A stretch of DNA of 41,364 nt from Synechococcus sp. UW140 (GTDB taxonomy: Bacteria > Cyanobacteriota > Cyanobacteriia > PCC-6307 > Cyanobiaceae). A program made the translations under genes and the position numbers. Location: NCBI GenBank assembly GCA_945875915.1, contig CAMCMT010000023.1, positions 1-41,364 of the forward strand. Direction: 5' to 3'. This document shows positions 1 to 8,570 of this stretch, in pieces. A model generated the notes under the pieces. The model was not told where the DNA came from and did not search any database. It was given only the letters and a program-made list of their open reading frames with translations. Position 1 is the first letter of the stretch. Each line of letters opens with the position of its first letter.

Positions 1-223
1 CGGTGGCGCCGTAGCAGGGTTGTGGCCGTGGCGCCGTTGCGCTGGATCTGCCTGATCTGGCGGGTGAAGTCCACGGGGGGCTGACCACGGGGAACAGGGG
101 CGCAATCGTTGCGGCTCTAAGCCGACCCTGCTGCATGCGGCGCTACGGGATGCGTGGATCCGCACTCGTCAGGGCCCAACGATCGGCGGAGAATTGCCCA
201 ACCCGATCCAGCAACGCCGCGCC

Positions 224-547
224 ATGGCCTTCTTCGACTCTGAAATCGTGCAAGGCGAAGCCAAGCAGTTGTTTGGCGACTACCAGCAACTGATGCAGCT
301 GGGCGGCGAATACGGCAAGTTCGATCGCGAGGGCAAAAAGCTATTCATCGTGAGGATGGAGGAGCTGATGGACCGCTACCGCGTGTTCATGAAGCGCTTC
401 GAGCTTTCCGATGACTTCCAGGCCAAGCTCACGGTGGAGCAGCTGCGCACCCAGCTTGGCCAGTTCGGCATGACGCCAGAACAGATGTTTGAACAAATGC
501 ACCACACCCTGGAGCGCATGAAGGCAGACCTGGGAAAGGACTTGTAA
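224..547 (+). CDS. DUF1825 family protein
   Basis: Small cyanobacterial protein of unknown function, 107 residues. The sequence shows a MAFFDSEIVQ start, a central YGKFDREGKK segment and the stretch FMKRFELSDDF followed by a Gln/Met-rich helical tail. I recognise this pattern as the DUF1825 family, which is nearly universal in cyanobacteria and has about this length. I chose the ATG at 224 because family members begin at MAFFDSE. An in-frame TTG at 194 would add ten residues that the family does not have. The next gene downstream on the same strand is tyrS, about 100 bp away, so co-transcription is possible but not shown. The product looks soluble and mostly helical, with no signal peptide. 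Confidence 0.88.
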   Translation: MAFFDSEIVQGEAKQLFGDYQQLMQLGGEYGKFDREGKKLFIVRMEELMDRYRVFMKRFELSDDFQAKLTVEQLRTQLGQFGMTPEQMFEQMHHTLERMKADLGKDL

Positions 548-649
548 GCAGATCTGAGCGGCTATCTGGTGGCGGGCAGCTCAGCCTGGCTCCCGGGCCT
601 GGAAAGTCGCCTGCCTACGATCCGGCCCTGAGCGCTTGGCCGGGCCCTG

Positions 650-1975
650 ATGGTGAACGACGCGTGGGGACTGCCCCCCTGGCTTGAGCGGGGCGTGGCG
701 GATCTCTTCCCGGCGCCCCGGCCCCTTTCCCAAGCCGGCCCTGGCGAGGCCAGCTCCAGCGAGGCCCTTGCCAGCCGCCTGGTGGAGGCCGGGCGCCAGG
801 GCCGTCCCCTGCGGGTGAAGCTCGGCATCGATCCCACTGGCTCCGACATCCATCTGGGCCACTCGATCCTGTTTCGCAAGCTGCGGGCCTTCCAGGACGC
901 CGGCCATACGGCGGTGCTGATCATCGGCGATTTCACCGCCCGCATCGGCGATCCCACCGGCAAGAGCGCCACCCGGGTGCAGCTCACGGCCGAGGTGGTG
1001 GCGGCCAACGCCCGCACCTACCTGGCCCAGCTCGGCCAGGGCCAGCCCAAGGAGCTCTCCCTGCTTGATTTCGAGACCCCGGGCCGGCTGGAGGTGCGCC
1101 GCAACAGCGAGTGGTTGGCGGGTCTTGATCTGCCCCAAACGATCGAACTGCTGGGGATTTCCACCGTGGGCCAGATGCTGGCCAAGGAAGACTTCGCCAA
1201 CCGCTACGGCTCGGGCACGCCGATCTCCCTGCACGAGTTCCTCTATCCCCTGCTGCAGGGCTATGACTCGGTGGCGATCGCGGCCGACCTGGAGCTGGGC
1301 GGCACCGACCAGAAGTTCAATGTGGCCATGGGCCGCGACCTGCAACGGCACTTCGGCCAGCGGCCCCAGTTCGGCATGTTGCTGCCGATCCTGCCGGGCC
1401 TTGATGGCGTCTTGAAGATGAGCAAGAGCCTGGGCAACACCGTGGGCCTGCAGGAGGATCCGCTCTCGATGTATTCCAAGCTCGAGAAGGTGCCCGATGG
1501 GGTGGTGGCGGAGTACCTCACCCTGCTCACCGACCTCGACCTGGCCTCCTTGCCCGAAAACCCCAGGGAACGGCAACGGGCCATGGCCCTGGAGATCACC
1601 CGCCAGCGCCACGGGGCTGGCGCCGCCTTGGCCGCCCAAGCCGATGCCGCCTCCCTGGTGGGTGGTGCCCAGGGGGCCGGGGCCGCCGCGGCCGAGGTGC
1701 CGGTCGCGTCCCTCGCCGATGTGAATTTCCCGGCCAAAGCCTTTTACCTGCTCAGCGCCGTGGGGATCTGCGCCAGCAGCAGCGAGGCCCGTCGCCAGAT
1801 CCAGGGCGGCGGCGTCAAGCTGGATGGCGACAAGCTGGCCGATCCCAACCAGGAGTTCGCCACTGCCGCCGAGTTGGACGGCAAGGTGCTCCAGCTGGGC
1901 AAAAAGACCTTCCGCCGGCTGGTGGCCGCGGCGCCGGCGGTCCCAGGGGCCCCGCTGCAAGGGGCCCAGCCATGA
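650..1975 (+). CDS. tyrS: Tyrosyl-tRNA synthetase
   Basis: Cytosolic class I synthetase that attaches tyrosine to tRNA-Tyr. The HIGH-type signature appears as HLGHS near residue 68, after [11 protein letters not shown], and the KMSKS loop is intact near residue 256 (LKMSKSLGN). An S4-like RNA-binding domain closes the protein ([13 protein letters not shown] near residues 379-391). The HLGHS form and the roughly 440-residue length fit the TyrZ-like branch used by cyanobacteria. An Ala/Gly-rich linker of about 25 residues precedes the S4 domain. The last codons overlap the start of pyrF by 4 bp (ATGA), which indicates translational coupling. Confidence 0.96.
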   Translation: MVNDAWGLPPWLERGVADLFPAPRPLSQAGPGEASSSEALASRLVEAGRQGRPLRVKLGIDPTGSDIHLGHSILFRKLRAFQDAGHTAVLIIGDFTARIGDPTGKSATRVQLTAEVVAANARTYLAQLGQGQPKELSLLDFETPGRLEVRRNSEWLAGLDLPQTIELLGISTVGQMLAKEDFANRYGSGTPISLHEFLYPLLQGYDSVAIAADLELGGTDQKFNVAMGRDLQRHFGQRPQFGMLLPILPGLDGVLKMSKSLGNTVGLQEDPLSMYSKLEKVPDGVVAEYLTLLTDLDLASLPENPRERQRAMALEITRQRHGAGAALAAQADAASLVGGAQGAGAAAAEVPVASLADVNFPAKAFYLLSAVGICASSSEARRQIQGGGVKLDGDKLADPNQEFATAAELDGKVLQLGKKTFRRLVAAAPAVPGAPLQGAQP

Positions 1976-2883
1976 CCGACCCCTCTGCTGCCGCTCCTGC
2001 GCCCTCCAGCCCGGCATCTAATGGTGCTGCGGCTGCAGGGTCAGCAGGGTCAGCTTTAGCTTTAAGCCCAGCGGGTCTTGACTCAGCCAGCCTCCAGCCG
2101 CAGCGGCACCCCGCCGATGCCCTGATCCTGGCCCTCGACCGGCCCAATGCCGCCTCGGCCCTGGCCCTGGCCGCGGCGATCCCTGGGTTGCGCTGGGTGA
2201 AGGTGGGCCTAGAGCTGTTCAGCGCAGCTGGGCCCCAGGTGGTGGCCCAGCTGCGCGAGCGGGGCTTGAGGGTGTTCCTCGATCTCAAGTTCCACGACAT
2301 CCCCGCCACCATGGCCGGCGCCTGCCGCAGCGCTGCTCGCCTGGGCGCCGAGTTGATCACCGTCCATGGCTGCGCCGGCAGCGAGGCCCTCGCCGCTGCC
2401 CAGGCCGGCGCCCAGGGGGGCGCCCAGGCCGCCGGTCTGGGCGCCCCCACCCTGCTGGCCGTCACCGTTCTCACCAGCTGGGACCCCCAAAGCTTTGCCA
2501 GCGAACTGGCGATAGACGACAGCATCGAGGCCTACGTGCCGCGCCTGGCCCGGTTGGCGGCGAGCGCCGGGATCGGCGGTTGCGTTTGCTCACCCCTCGA
2601 AGTGGCGGCCCTGCGGGCGGCCCATCCAGCCCCCTTCGCCCTGGTCACCCCGGGCATTCGGCCAGCTGGCGCGGCCCGGGGCGACCAGCAGCGGGTGATG
2701 ACCCCAGCCCAGGCCCTGGCCGCCGGCGCCAGCCAGCTGGTGATTGGCCGGCCGATCAGTGCCGCCGCCGATCCGGCCGCGGCCTTTGCCGCCTGCTGCC
2801 AGGAGTTGCTTTCGGCCCAGAACCAGGGCGAGGTTGGGGGCCCGGATCCCGGCCTAGGCCGCCAGGGAGCTCTGGGGTACTAG
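1972..2883 (+). CDS. pyrF: Orotidine 5'-phosphate decarboxylase
   Basis: Catalyses the last step of UMP synthesis, decarboxylation of OMP. The active-site signature is visible as [10 protein letters not shown], with Asp, Lys and Asp near residues 104-109. The phosphate-binding end of the barrel is seen in VTPGIRP and in LVIGRPIS near the C terminus. The protein has 303 residues against about 230-240 for the family. The excess is an Ala/Ser/Pro-rich leader of about 45 residues before [10 protein letters not shown]. The ATG overlaps the tyrS stop; a later internal start would remove the leader. The 3' end overlaps the convergent glycosyltransferase gene by 30 bp. Confidence 0.95.
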   Translation: MTDPSAAAPAPSSPASNGAAAAGSAGSALALSPAGLDSASLQPQRHPADALILALDRPNAASALALAAAIPGLRWVKVGLELFSAAGPQVVAQLRERGLRVFLDLKFHDIPATMAGACRSAARLGAELITVHGCAGSEALAAAQAGAQGGAQAAGLGAPTLLAVTVLTSWDPQSFASELAIDDSIEAYVPRLARLAASAGIGGCVCSPLEVAALRAAHPAPFALVTPGIRPAGAARGDQQRVMTPAQALAAGASQLVIGRPISAAADPAAAFAACCQELLSAQNQGEVGGPDPGLGRQGALGY

Positions 2884-4083
2884 CTCGGCGTAGAGACGCT
2901 CGAGGGCATCGATGTTGCGGGTGAGGGTGTAGCGCTCCAGCACCCGGGCCCGGGCCCGGCGCCCCAGTTCGGCCGTGAGCACCGGTTGGTCGCGCAGGAC
3001 CGGCAACAGGGTGCGCAGTTGGGTGGTCACCCCCTGGGTGCTGATCACGATGCCGGCGCCGCCCTCTAAAACCTCGCCATCGGCGCCGGCATCAGTGGCC
3101 ACGCAGGCGGTGCCGCTGGCCATGGCTTCAAGCAGGGCCAGGGACAGGCCCTCCACCAAGGACGGCAGCAGGAACACTTCGGCCACCCGCAGCAGGGCCA
3201 CCCGGGTGGCGAGGTCGGCTTCGTAGCCCCACCAGTGCACATCCGGCTCGAGGCCACCGGTTTGTTGCAACGACGCCCTCAAGGGCCCATCGCCGACGAT
3301 CACCAGCTGGCAGCCGGCCGGCCGGACCAGTCGCCAGGCCTTGAGGAGGGCCTCCACATTCTTTTCGGTGGCGACCCGGCCCATGTAGAGGAACACCCTT
3401 TTGCCGCCAAAGGTTTGGCGAAACCGGGCCAGGCTGGGGTCGTCCTGGGGGGCCGGGCTCCAGCAATCGGGATCGACGCCATTGGGGATTACAGCCAAGC
3501 GCGACTCCTTCACCCCCAGTCGGGCCAGCAGGTCGGCCTGGAGCTCCGAAAACACAATCACCCGGTCGAATTTGGCCAGGGACGGGGCGTAGAGCTGGTA
3601 GGTGAGTTGCTGGGTGCCAGCGCTGAGGTTGCGCAGGCTGGCATCAAAAGCTGGATGGAAGGTGGCCACCAGGGGCATGCCCAGTTGCTGGCAGAGGTCC
3701 GGCAGGCGGAAATCCAGGGGTGAAAGGGTGAGACTGGCGTGCACCACATCGGGCTGGAGCCGCTCGAGGGATTCGCGCAGTTCCCGCTGGGCCCCAGGCG
3801 AGGGGATCGTGTACACCTGGGACTTCATCAGGTAGGGCAGGGCCACCTCCGGGTCGTCGGCCTTCCAGGCGGCCGGTCTGGCGCCATTAACCGGCGTGGG
3901 GACGGAGGGGCGCTGGCCACTGATGTCCAGTTCGTCACGCCGTTGGGCCAGGCCCTGGGGGGTGTCGAAGTGGATGAAACTGATGCGATGGCCCCGTTGG
4001 CGCAGGGCTTCGGTCGTGCTCAGCCCGTAGGTGACATTGCCGCAGAAGGGAGATTTCTTGCCCAGCCAGGCAATGTGGGCCAC
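2854..4083 (-). CDS. GT4-family glycosyltransferase
   Basis: GT-B fold glycosyltransferase of 409 residues with no signal peptide. The N terminus [20 protein letters not shown] is a Gly-containing first-lobe motif. The second lobe shows VIPNGVDPD, then [12 protein letters not shown], and the nucleotide-sugar binding EX7E motif in EGLSLALLE. From memory the N-terminal motif resembles the cyanobacterial enzyme family that includes digalactosyldiacylglycerol synthase DgdA. That assignment would make it a thylakoid-lipid enzyme, but I am not sure enough to give the symbol. The gene converges on pyrF with a short overlap and sits just downstream of an MFS gene on the same strand (about 30 bp gap), so the two may share a transcript. 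Confidence 0.85.
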   Translation of the reverse strand: MAHIAWLGKKSPFCGNVTYGLSTTEALRQRGHRISFIHFDTPQGLAQRRDELDISGQRPSVPTPVNGARPAAWKADDPEVALPYLMKSQVYTIPSPGAQRELRESLERLQPDVVHASLTLSPLDFRLPDLCQQLGMPLVATFHPAFDASLRNLSAGTQQLTYQLYAPSLAKFDRVIVFSELQADLLARLGVKESRLAVIPNGVDPDCWSPAPQDDPSLARFRQTFGGKRVFLYMGRVATEKNVEALLKAWRLVRPAGCQLVIVGDGPLRASLQQTGGLEPDVHWWGYEADLATRVALLRVAEVFLLPSLVEGLSLALLEAMASGTACVATDAGADGEVLEGGAGIVISTQGVTTQLRTLLPVLRDQPVLTAELGRRARARVLERYTLTRNIDALERLYAELVPQSSLAA

Positions 4084-4112
4084 TCGGCGGCAAGCTCAAT
4101 CCAACAGAGACC

Positions 4113-5450
4113 TTAGCAGCGCTCCCAAGGCTTCTCCAGCAGGGCCGCCGCCACCGCTAGGGCAGCCAGGGCCCAGAGCACGGGCAGCAGGCCGTAGCGG
4201 CTCACCACTGCGCCAGCGAGGACCAGTGGCAGGCTCAAGGCCACGTTGATTAAATTGTTCTGAAGGCCGAATACCTTGCCTCGCTGACTTTCGGGCGTGT
4301 CCTCCTGGATCGTGGTTTGGGCCGGAATCGCCAGCAGGGCCGAACCCACCCCAAGCAGGGCGCAGAGGACCAGGGTCACCACCAGGTTGCCGCGCAGTTG
4401 GCCGAGCAGCACCAGGGTCCAAGCGATCGTGCCCAGGCCTGTGGAGGCCAGCACGCGCCGGTTAAAGCGATGGCCGATCTGGGCCACGGCCACGGCCCCC
4501 AGGGCCAGGCCCACGCCACTCATGGCCAGCAGGATGCCGAATTGGGTCGGGCCCAGGCCCTCGATTGCCGCCGCCAGGCTGATCGCCAGCACGTAGAGGG
4601 CCGCCAGCAGGCTGTAGAGCAGCACGAGCTGCAGCATGGCCATGCGCACCGTGGGCCGGTCTCGCAGCACCTGCAGGCCCTCGCCCATCTCGCTCCAGAC
4701 GCTGGTGGTCGTGGTCGGCCGGGGCTGTTCTTCGATTTTGATCGTGGCGATCACCAGGGCGGCCAGGCCATAGCAGAGGGGCAGCAGCAGCACCTCGCCG
4801 TCGTGGATGCCGATGCCGGCCAGCAGCCGGTCCAGCAGGCGCAGCATCGGATCACCCAGGGCAAAACCCACGATCGTGGCACCCATGCTGGTGGCCTGAT
4901 AGAGCGAGTTGGCCGCCAGCAATTGGTCTCCTGGCACCAGCAGCGGGATCGCCGCCTGTTCTGCGGGAGCGAAGAATTGGGCCAGGGCCGATTCACAGAA
5001 GGTGATGGCAAGCAGGGCCCAATAGCCCCAGTTCAGCCCTAACCACATCGGCCCATCGATCAGGCAGAAGGGAATCAGCAGGGCCATGGCGGCCCGCAGG
5101 CCGTTGGAGGCCACCATCACCGTGCGTTTAGGCCAGCGGTCGGCCCAAACGCCGGCAAGCAGGCCCAGGGCCATGGCCGGGATCGTGTTGGCCACGTAGA
5201 TCCCGGTCGCCAGCAGGGTTATTAGCTGGGCTCGGCTATCGATGTCGAGCTTGATCGCGGCGGCGGCCTCGGCTAAGGCGCCGCCGCTGGGGGGGGTGTC
5301 CGTGACCCAGTACTGGGCGATCAGAAACACCATCAAGACGATGTAAAACTTGTCCCCCAACTGGCTCAGGATCTGGCCAAACCAGAGCTGGCGGAACTGG
5401 GGAATGGCGATGACCCCCTGGAGCCCGGAGGGACGAACGGTGCCGCTCAA
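4113..5450 (-). CDS. MFS-type membrane transporter
   Basis: Predicted 12-helix major facilitator of 445 residues; the substrate cannot be read from sequence. It opens with PQFRQLWFGQILSQLGDKFY, the first helix of the family. The loop motif GVWADRWPKR between helices 2 and 3 is the MFS signature, and hydrophobic helices follow to the C terminus. Drug-efflux-like members of this MFS_3 type are common in cyanobacteria. I placed the start at the TTG at 5450, because it overlaps the recO stop as TTGA and precedes the first helix by about 15 residues. The far upstream ATG (5606) would overlap recO by 160 bp and adds a Pro-rich, unconserved leader. Confidence 0.85.
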   Translation of the reverse strand: MSGTVRPSGLQGVIAIPQFRQLWFGQILSQLGDKFYIVLMVFLIAQYWVTDTPPSGGALAEAAAAIKLDIDSRAQLITLLATGIYVANTIPAMALGLLAGVWADRWPKRTVMVASNGLRAAMALLIPFCLIDGPMWLGLNWGYWALLAITFCESALAQFFAPAEQAAIPLLVPGDQLLAANSLYQATSMGATIVGFALGDPMLRLLDRLLAGIGIHDGEVLLLPLCYGLAALVIATIKIEEQPRPTTTTSVWSEMGEGLQVLRDRPTVRMAMLQLVLLYSLLAALYVLAISLAAAIEGLGPTQFGILLAMSGVGLALGAVAVAQIGHRFNRRVLASTGLGTIAWTLVLLGQLRGNLVVTLVLCALLGVGSALLAIPAQTTIQEDTPESQRGKVFGLQNNLINVALSLPLVLAGAVVSRYGLLPVLWALAALAVAAALLEKPWERC

Positions 5451-6289
5451 GGGGTTCCGCGAAGGCGAGCCTCTGATGATGCCGCAGCGTCCGCACCAAG
5501 GGGTGTATTGGCGTTGAAGCATTGGCGCAGCAAGCTCCAAGAGCGCAGGTTGCGTCCCAGGTGTTCCCGGCTCCAGAGCTCCACCAGGGCCAGTAGCCGC
5601 AGCCACACCCCTTCAGGCCCCATCAGGCCGCCATCGCGGCGGCGCGGCAGGGCCGGCCGGGGCAGCCGTTGCAGCAGGGCCAGTTCCGAGGCGTTCAAGA
5701 CCAATTGGGCGCCGGGGACCGCCCCCACCACAAAACCCTCACTGGGGAGCAGGCTGCAGCGCCAGTCCCAGGTGCCCACCGGTGGTTCTAGGGGCTCGCC
5801 GCTGCGGGCGCAGTGGGCCAGGGGCAGGCCGTAGCCCCCCAGGGCCAGCAGGTGGACGCAGCCCTGCACGGCGATCGCCAGGGCCTCCAGGCTGTCTTGA
5901 TGGTCCTGGACCACCAGCTCGAGGCGGCCCAGCTGCATGAGCAGGTCTTCGAGGAGGCCTGGCACCCCCTCGCCGGTGGGCACCAGTTGGATGGTTAGTT
6001 CCGCCAGGCCCTGGGCGGCGGCCAGCGTCTCGAGCCGGCCGGCTAGGGCGGCGTAGTTGCGCACCACCGTCAGCTGGCGAACGCGCCGCAGGCCGCTGCC
6101 GCCTCCCACCTGCAGGCGCAGCAGGGCCAGGGGCACGGCGGCAGCCAGGGGGCTTTTGGGTTTGCGGGCCCCTGGCACGGCCAGGCGGCTGAGGCCGTCG
6201 CTGGCGCTGAGCAGGGTCAGCAGCCGGTCGCTTTCCCCCAGGGGCCCGCATTTCAATGACAGACCCTCGAGCCGCAACTCAGCGCCCAA
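5447..6289 (-). CDS. recO: DNA repair protein RecO
   Basis: RecO helps RecF and RecR load RecA onto SSB-coated single-stranded DNA. The N-terminal OB-fold is seen in LEGLSLKCGPLGESDRLLTL and LSRLAVPGARKPKS, and the VVRNYAAL segment leads into the helical domain. The Cys-containing C-terminal region is reduced to two cysteines near HCARSGEPL and WRCSLL. The length of 280 residues is slightly above the bacterial norm. The gene overlaps the MFS start by 4 bp and lies about 150 bp downstream of deoC on the same strand. RecO beside DeoC is an arrangement I know from marine and freshwater picocyanobacteria. Confidence 0.9.
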   Translation of the reverse strand: MGAELRLEGLSLKCGPLGESDRLLTLLSASDGLSRLAVPGARKPKSPLAAAVPLALLRLQVGGGSGLRRVRQLTVVRNYAALAGRLETLAAAQGLAELTIQLVPTGEGVPGLLEDLLMQLGRLELVVQDHQDSLEALAIAVQGCVHLLALGGYGLPLAHCARSGEPLEPPVGTWDWRCSLLPSEGFVVGAVPGAQLVLNASELALLQRLPRPALPRRRDGGLMGPEGVWLRLLALVELWSREHLGRNLRSWSLLRQCFNANTPLGADAAASSEARLRGTP

Positions 6290-6443
6290 TGCTCATACTC
6301 CTAGGGGACGTCATCGCAGTGGGAAGGGCTGTCGTCGTCGGCGAGCGGGCCCCCTTGGATTGAGCCACCACCGTTCGGTCGCTGCCCCAGGCGTCGCTGC
6401 AAGGGGTGTCCCGGACCTCGCCCTGGTGGCGATGGCTAGGGCC

Positions 6444-7190
6444 CTAGTCGCCACGGTTTTGGTTCTGGCCATCGTCGCGCGGCTGGGGCGTCGATTCGGG
6501 GCGCTGGCCGAAGCTCTTGCCGGCCCGGATCAGGGCGACGCCGCGGCTAGTGCCAAGCCGGCTGGCCCCCGCCTCCACCAGCTCGAAGGCCTGCTCCAAG
6601 CTGGTGATGCCGCCGGAGGCCTTGACCGCCGCCCGGCCCCGGGCCAGCTGGCGCAGCTCGGCCACCTGGGTCACCGTCACGGCTGGCCCAAAGCCGCTGC
6701 CGGTCTTGAGAAAGGCCACGCCCACATCGATCGCGGCCGCCACGGCCAGCTCCAAGGCCGCAGGGGTGAGCTTCCCCACCTCCAGGATCACCTTCACGGG
6801 CAGGCCCAGCTCCACGATCGGTGCCAGGTCGGCGCAGAAGCGGCTGGCATCGCCATCGGCTAAGGCGCCGAAGTCGGGCACCACATCAAGTTCGTCGGCT
6901 CCAGCGGCGGCGGCCCATTCCGCTTCAGCCCGTTTGATCTCCGCCGGGATGGCGCCAAAGGGAAAGCCCACCACGCTGATCAGGCGGGTGGGCTGGCCGG
7001 AGCCACTGCGGGAACTCCCGCCAGATCCAAGCCGTTCCCGGGCTAGGGGCAGCCAGCGGGAGGCAACACAGACACCGGCGAAGCCGAAATGGCGAGCCTC
7101 ATCGCAGCAGCGCAACACCGCTTCCGATCCCTGGTGGGGATCGAGCAGGGCATGGTCGATCAGGGGGGCGAGGTCAGGGAGGTCGCGCAA
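6444..7190 (-). CDS. deoC: Deoxyribose-phosphate aldolase
   Basis: Converts 2-deoxyribose 5-phosphate to glyceraldehyde 3-phosphate and acetaldehyde in deoxynucleoside salvage. The catalytic Lys of the Schiff base lies in FLKTGSGF, and the second essential Lys lies in VKASGGI. GADELDVVPDFG carries the conserved Asp. At 248 residues it has the usual class I DeoC length. It lies 34 bp downstream of hpf on the same strand, and recO follows, so hpf-deoC-recO-MFS may form one minus-strand unit. The last 20 residues are a polar tail rich in Arg, Gln and Asn. Confidence 0.95.
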   Translation of the reverse strand: MRDLPDLAPLIDHALLDPHQGSEAVLRCCDEARHFGFAGVCVASRWLPLARERLGSGGSSRSGSGQPTRLISVVGFPFGAIPAEIKRAEAEWAAAAGADELDVVPDFGALADGDASRFCADLAPIVELGLPVKVILEVGKLTPAALELAVAAAIDVGVAFLKTGSGFGPAVTVTQVAELRQLARGRAAVKASGGITSLEQAFELVEAGASRLGTSRGVALIRAGKSFGQRPESTPQPRDDGQNQNRGD

Positions 7191-7224
7191 GCGGCTGGGG
7201 TGCCCGGGAGGGCGCGGTGGTGGA

Positions 7225-7815
7225 TCAGGATTCTCGCGGTTGAATCACCCCATAGCCGCCGTGGTTGCGCCGATACACCACCTGGATGGTGCCGCTTTTG
7301 GCGTCGCGGAACACATAGAAATCATGGTCGATCATATCCAGTTGGTGCATGGCGTCTTCCAGGGCCATCGCCGGCATGGCGAAATACTTGCGCCGCACGC
7401 CCCGGTTGGGCAGTTCGGCCGTTTTGCCCTCCAGAAACGACCCCTCAACCGCTGCATCCACGACCACGCCTGCGGTGTTGGCTGTCTGGCTGGCGTTGTG
7501 ACCAGCGCTGTGGTGGTGGTCGCTATGGCGCTCCTTGTGACGGCGCAGCTGGCGGCTCAATTTACCGGCCACCAGATCGATGCTGGCGTAAAGGTTTTCG
7601 CTGCTTTCCTGGGCCCGGATCACGGTGCCGTTGGCAAAGACCGTGACCTCGGCGGTTTGTTGGGGATCCCGCGGATTGCGGGCCACCGAGAGATGCACAT
7701 CGGCTTCTTTAACCAGGCCATTGAAGTTGTTCAAGGCCCGGGACAACTTCTCTTCGGTGTACTCCCGTATTGCCGCTGTGACGTCCAGATTGCGGCCGTG
7801 AATCAGAAGCTTCAT
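7225..7815 (-). CDS. hpf: Long-form hibernation-promoting factor (LrtA)
   Basis: Ribosome-associated protein that pairs 70S ribosomes into inactive dimers; in cyanobacteria it is known as the light-repressed LrtA. Residues 1-100 form the HPF/RaiA domain (MKLLIHGRNLDVT, then HLSVARNPRD and YASIDLVAGKLSRQLRRHK). A His/Ser-rich linker (HSDHHHSAGHN) follows. The C-terminal dimerisation tail ends in MIDHDFYVFRDAKSGTIQVV and YRRNHGGYGVIQP. The 196-residue length matches the long form. It is divergent from lipB with under 50 bp between starts, so any long 5' leader of lrtA would have to overlap lipB. Confidence 0.94.
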   Translation of the reverse strand: MKLLIHGRNLDVTAAIREYTEEKLSRALNNFNGLVKEADVHLSVARNPRDPQQTAEVTVFANGTVIRAQESSENLYASIDLVAGKLSRQLRRHKERHSDHHHSAGHNASQTANTAGVVVDAAVEGSFLEGKTAELPNRGVRRKYFAMPAMALEDAMHQLDMIDHDFYVFRDAKSGTIQVVYRRNHGGYGVIQPRES

Positions 7816-7862
7816 CCCTGTGCCTCCAGGAGTGGGGGATGGTCCAAGGCTAGGAACGGTTG

Positions 7863-8543
7863 GTGAGCGATCCCAAACTTGACGGAATCTGTTTCCAAAT
7901 GGCGGGGCCCGTGCCCTTTGGCCGGGCCTGGGCCTGGCAGCAGCAGCTCCAGGCCCGCCTGCTGGCCGATCCGCTCGCTCCCGATGCCGTGGTTTTGCTG
8001 GAGCACGAGCCGTGTTACACCCTGGGCCGCGGCGCCAGCGAGGCCTTCCTGCGCTTTAGTCCAGACCAGCCGCCCGCCCCCCTGTTCCGCATCGACCGCG
8101 GCGGTGAAGTGACACACCACGCCCCGGGCCAGCTCGTCCTCTACCCGGTGCTCAACCTGCAACGCCACGGGGCCGATCTGCACCTTTACCTGCGCCAGCT
8201 CGAAGCCGTGGTGATCGACCTGCTGGCTGAGCTGGGTCTGGAGGGGCAGCGCCAGGAGGGCCTGACCGGGGTCTGGCTGGAGGGGCGCAAGCTGGCCGCA
8301 ATCGGCGTGGGGGCCCGCCGCTGGATCAGCCAGCACGGCTTAGCCCTGAATGTGGACTGTGACCTGGGCGGGTTTGGCCCGATCGTTCCCTGCGGCATCG
8401 CCGATCGCCCGGTTGGGCGGCTGACGCAGTGGCTGCCAGGCCTCACCAGCGCTGAGCTGGCCCCCCGCTTGCTTCTTGCCTTCGCCAACCGCTTTGGCCT
8501 GCGGCTCCGTCCACCCAATGCCCCGGAGCGGCTTTTGGGGTGA
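7863..8543 (+). CDS. lipB: Octanoyl-ACP:protein octanoyltransferase
   Basis: Transfers octanoyl groups from ACP to lipoyl domains in lipoic acid synthesis. The family signature [17 protein letters not shown] is present. The catalytic Lys lies in [10 protein letters not shown] and the acyl-accepting Cys in [17 protein letters not shown] completes the pocket. I chose the GTG at 7863 because an AGGA stands seven bases upstream; the TTG one codon earlier is too close to it. The product has 226 residues, normal for the family. It is followed by the AMP-ligase gene after 27 bp, so a fatty-acyl theme is shared by the pair. Confidence 0.93.
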   Translation: MSDPKLDGICFQMAGPVPFGRAWAWQQQLQARLLADPLAPDAVVLLEHEPCYTLGRGASEAFLRFSPDQPPAPLFRIDRGGEVTHHAPGQLVLYPVLNLQRHGADLHLYLRQLEAVVIDLLAELGLEGQRQEGLTGVWLEGRKLAAIGVGARRWISQHGLALNVDCDLGGFGPIVPCGIADRPVGRLTQWLPGLTSAELAPRLLLAFANRFGLRLRPPNAPERLLG

Positions 8544-8570
8544 TAAGCCTGGCTTACTCACTGTTTCGCC

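Noticed and set aside
1-74. Minus-strand frame from a GTG at 74 running off the left edge (VDFTRQIRQIQRNGATATTL...)
   Set aside because: It may be the N terminus of a gene, but 24 codons with no ribosome-binding site and no family match are too little to call.
581-2017. Long minus-strand ORF of 478 codons opposite tyrS
   Set aside because: It is a shadow of the GC-rich tyrS gene: Gly/Gln/His-rich, no motif, and tyrS on the other strand has all its catalytic signatures.
6517-7866. Plus-strand ORF of 449 codons across deoC and hpf
   Set aside because: Antisense to two well recognised genes and with no recognisable domain.
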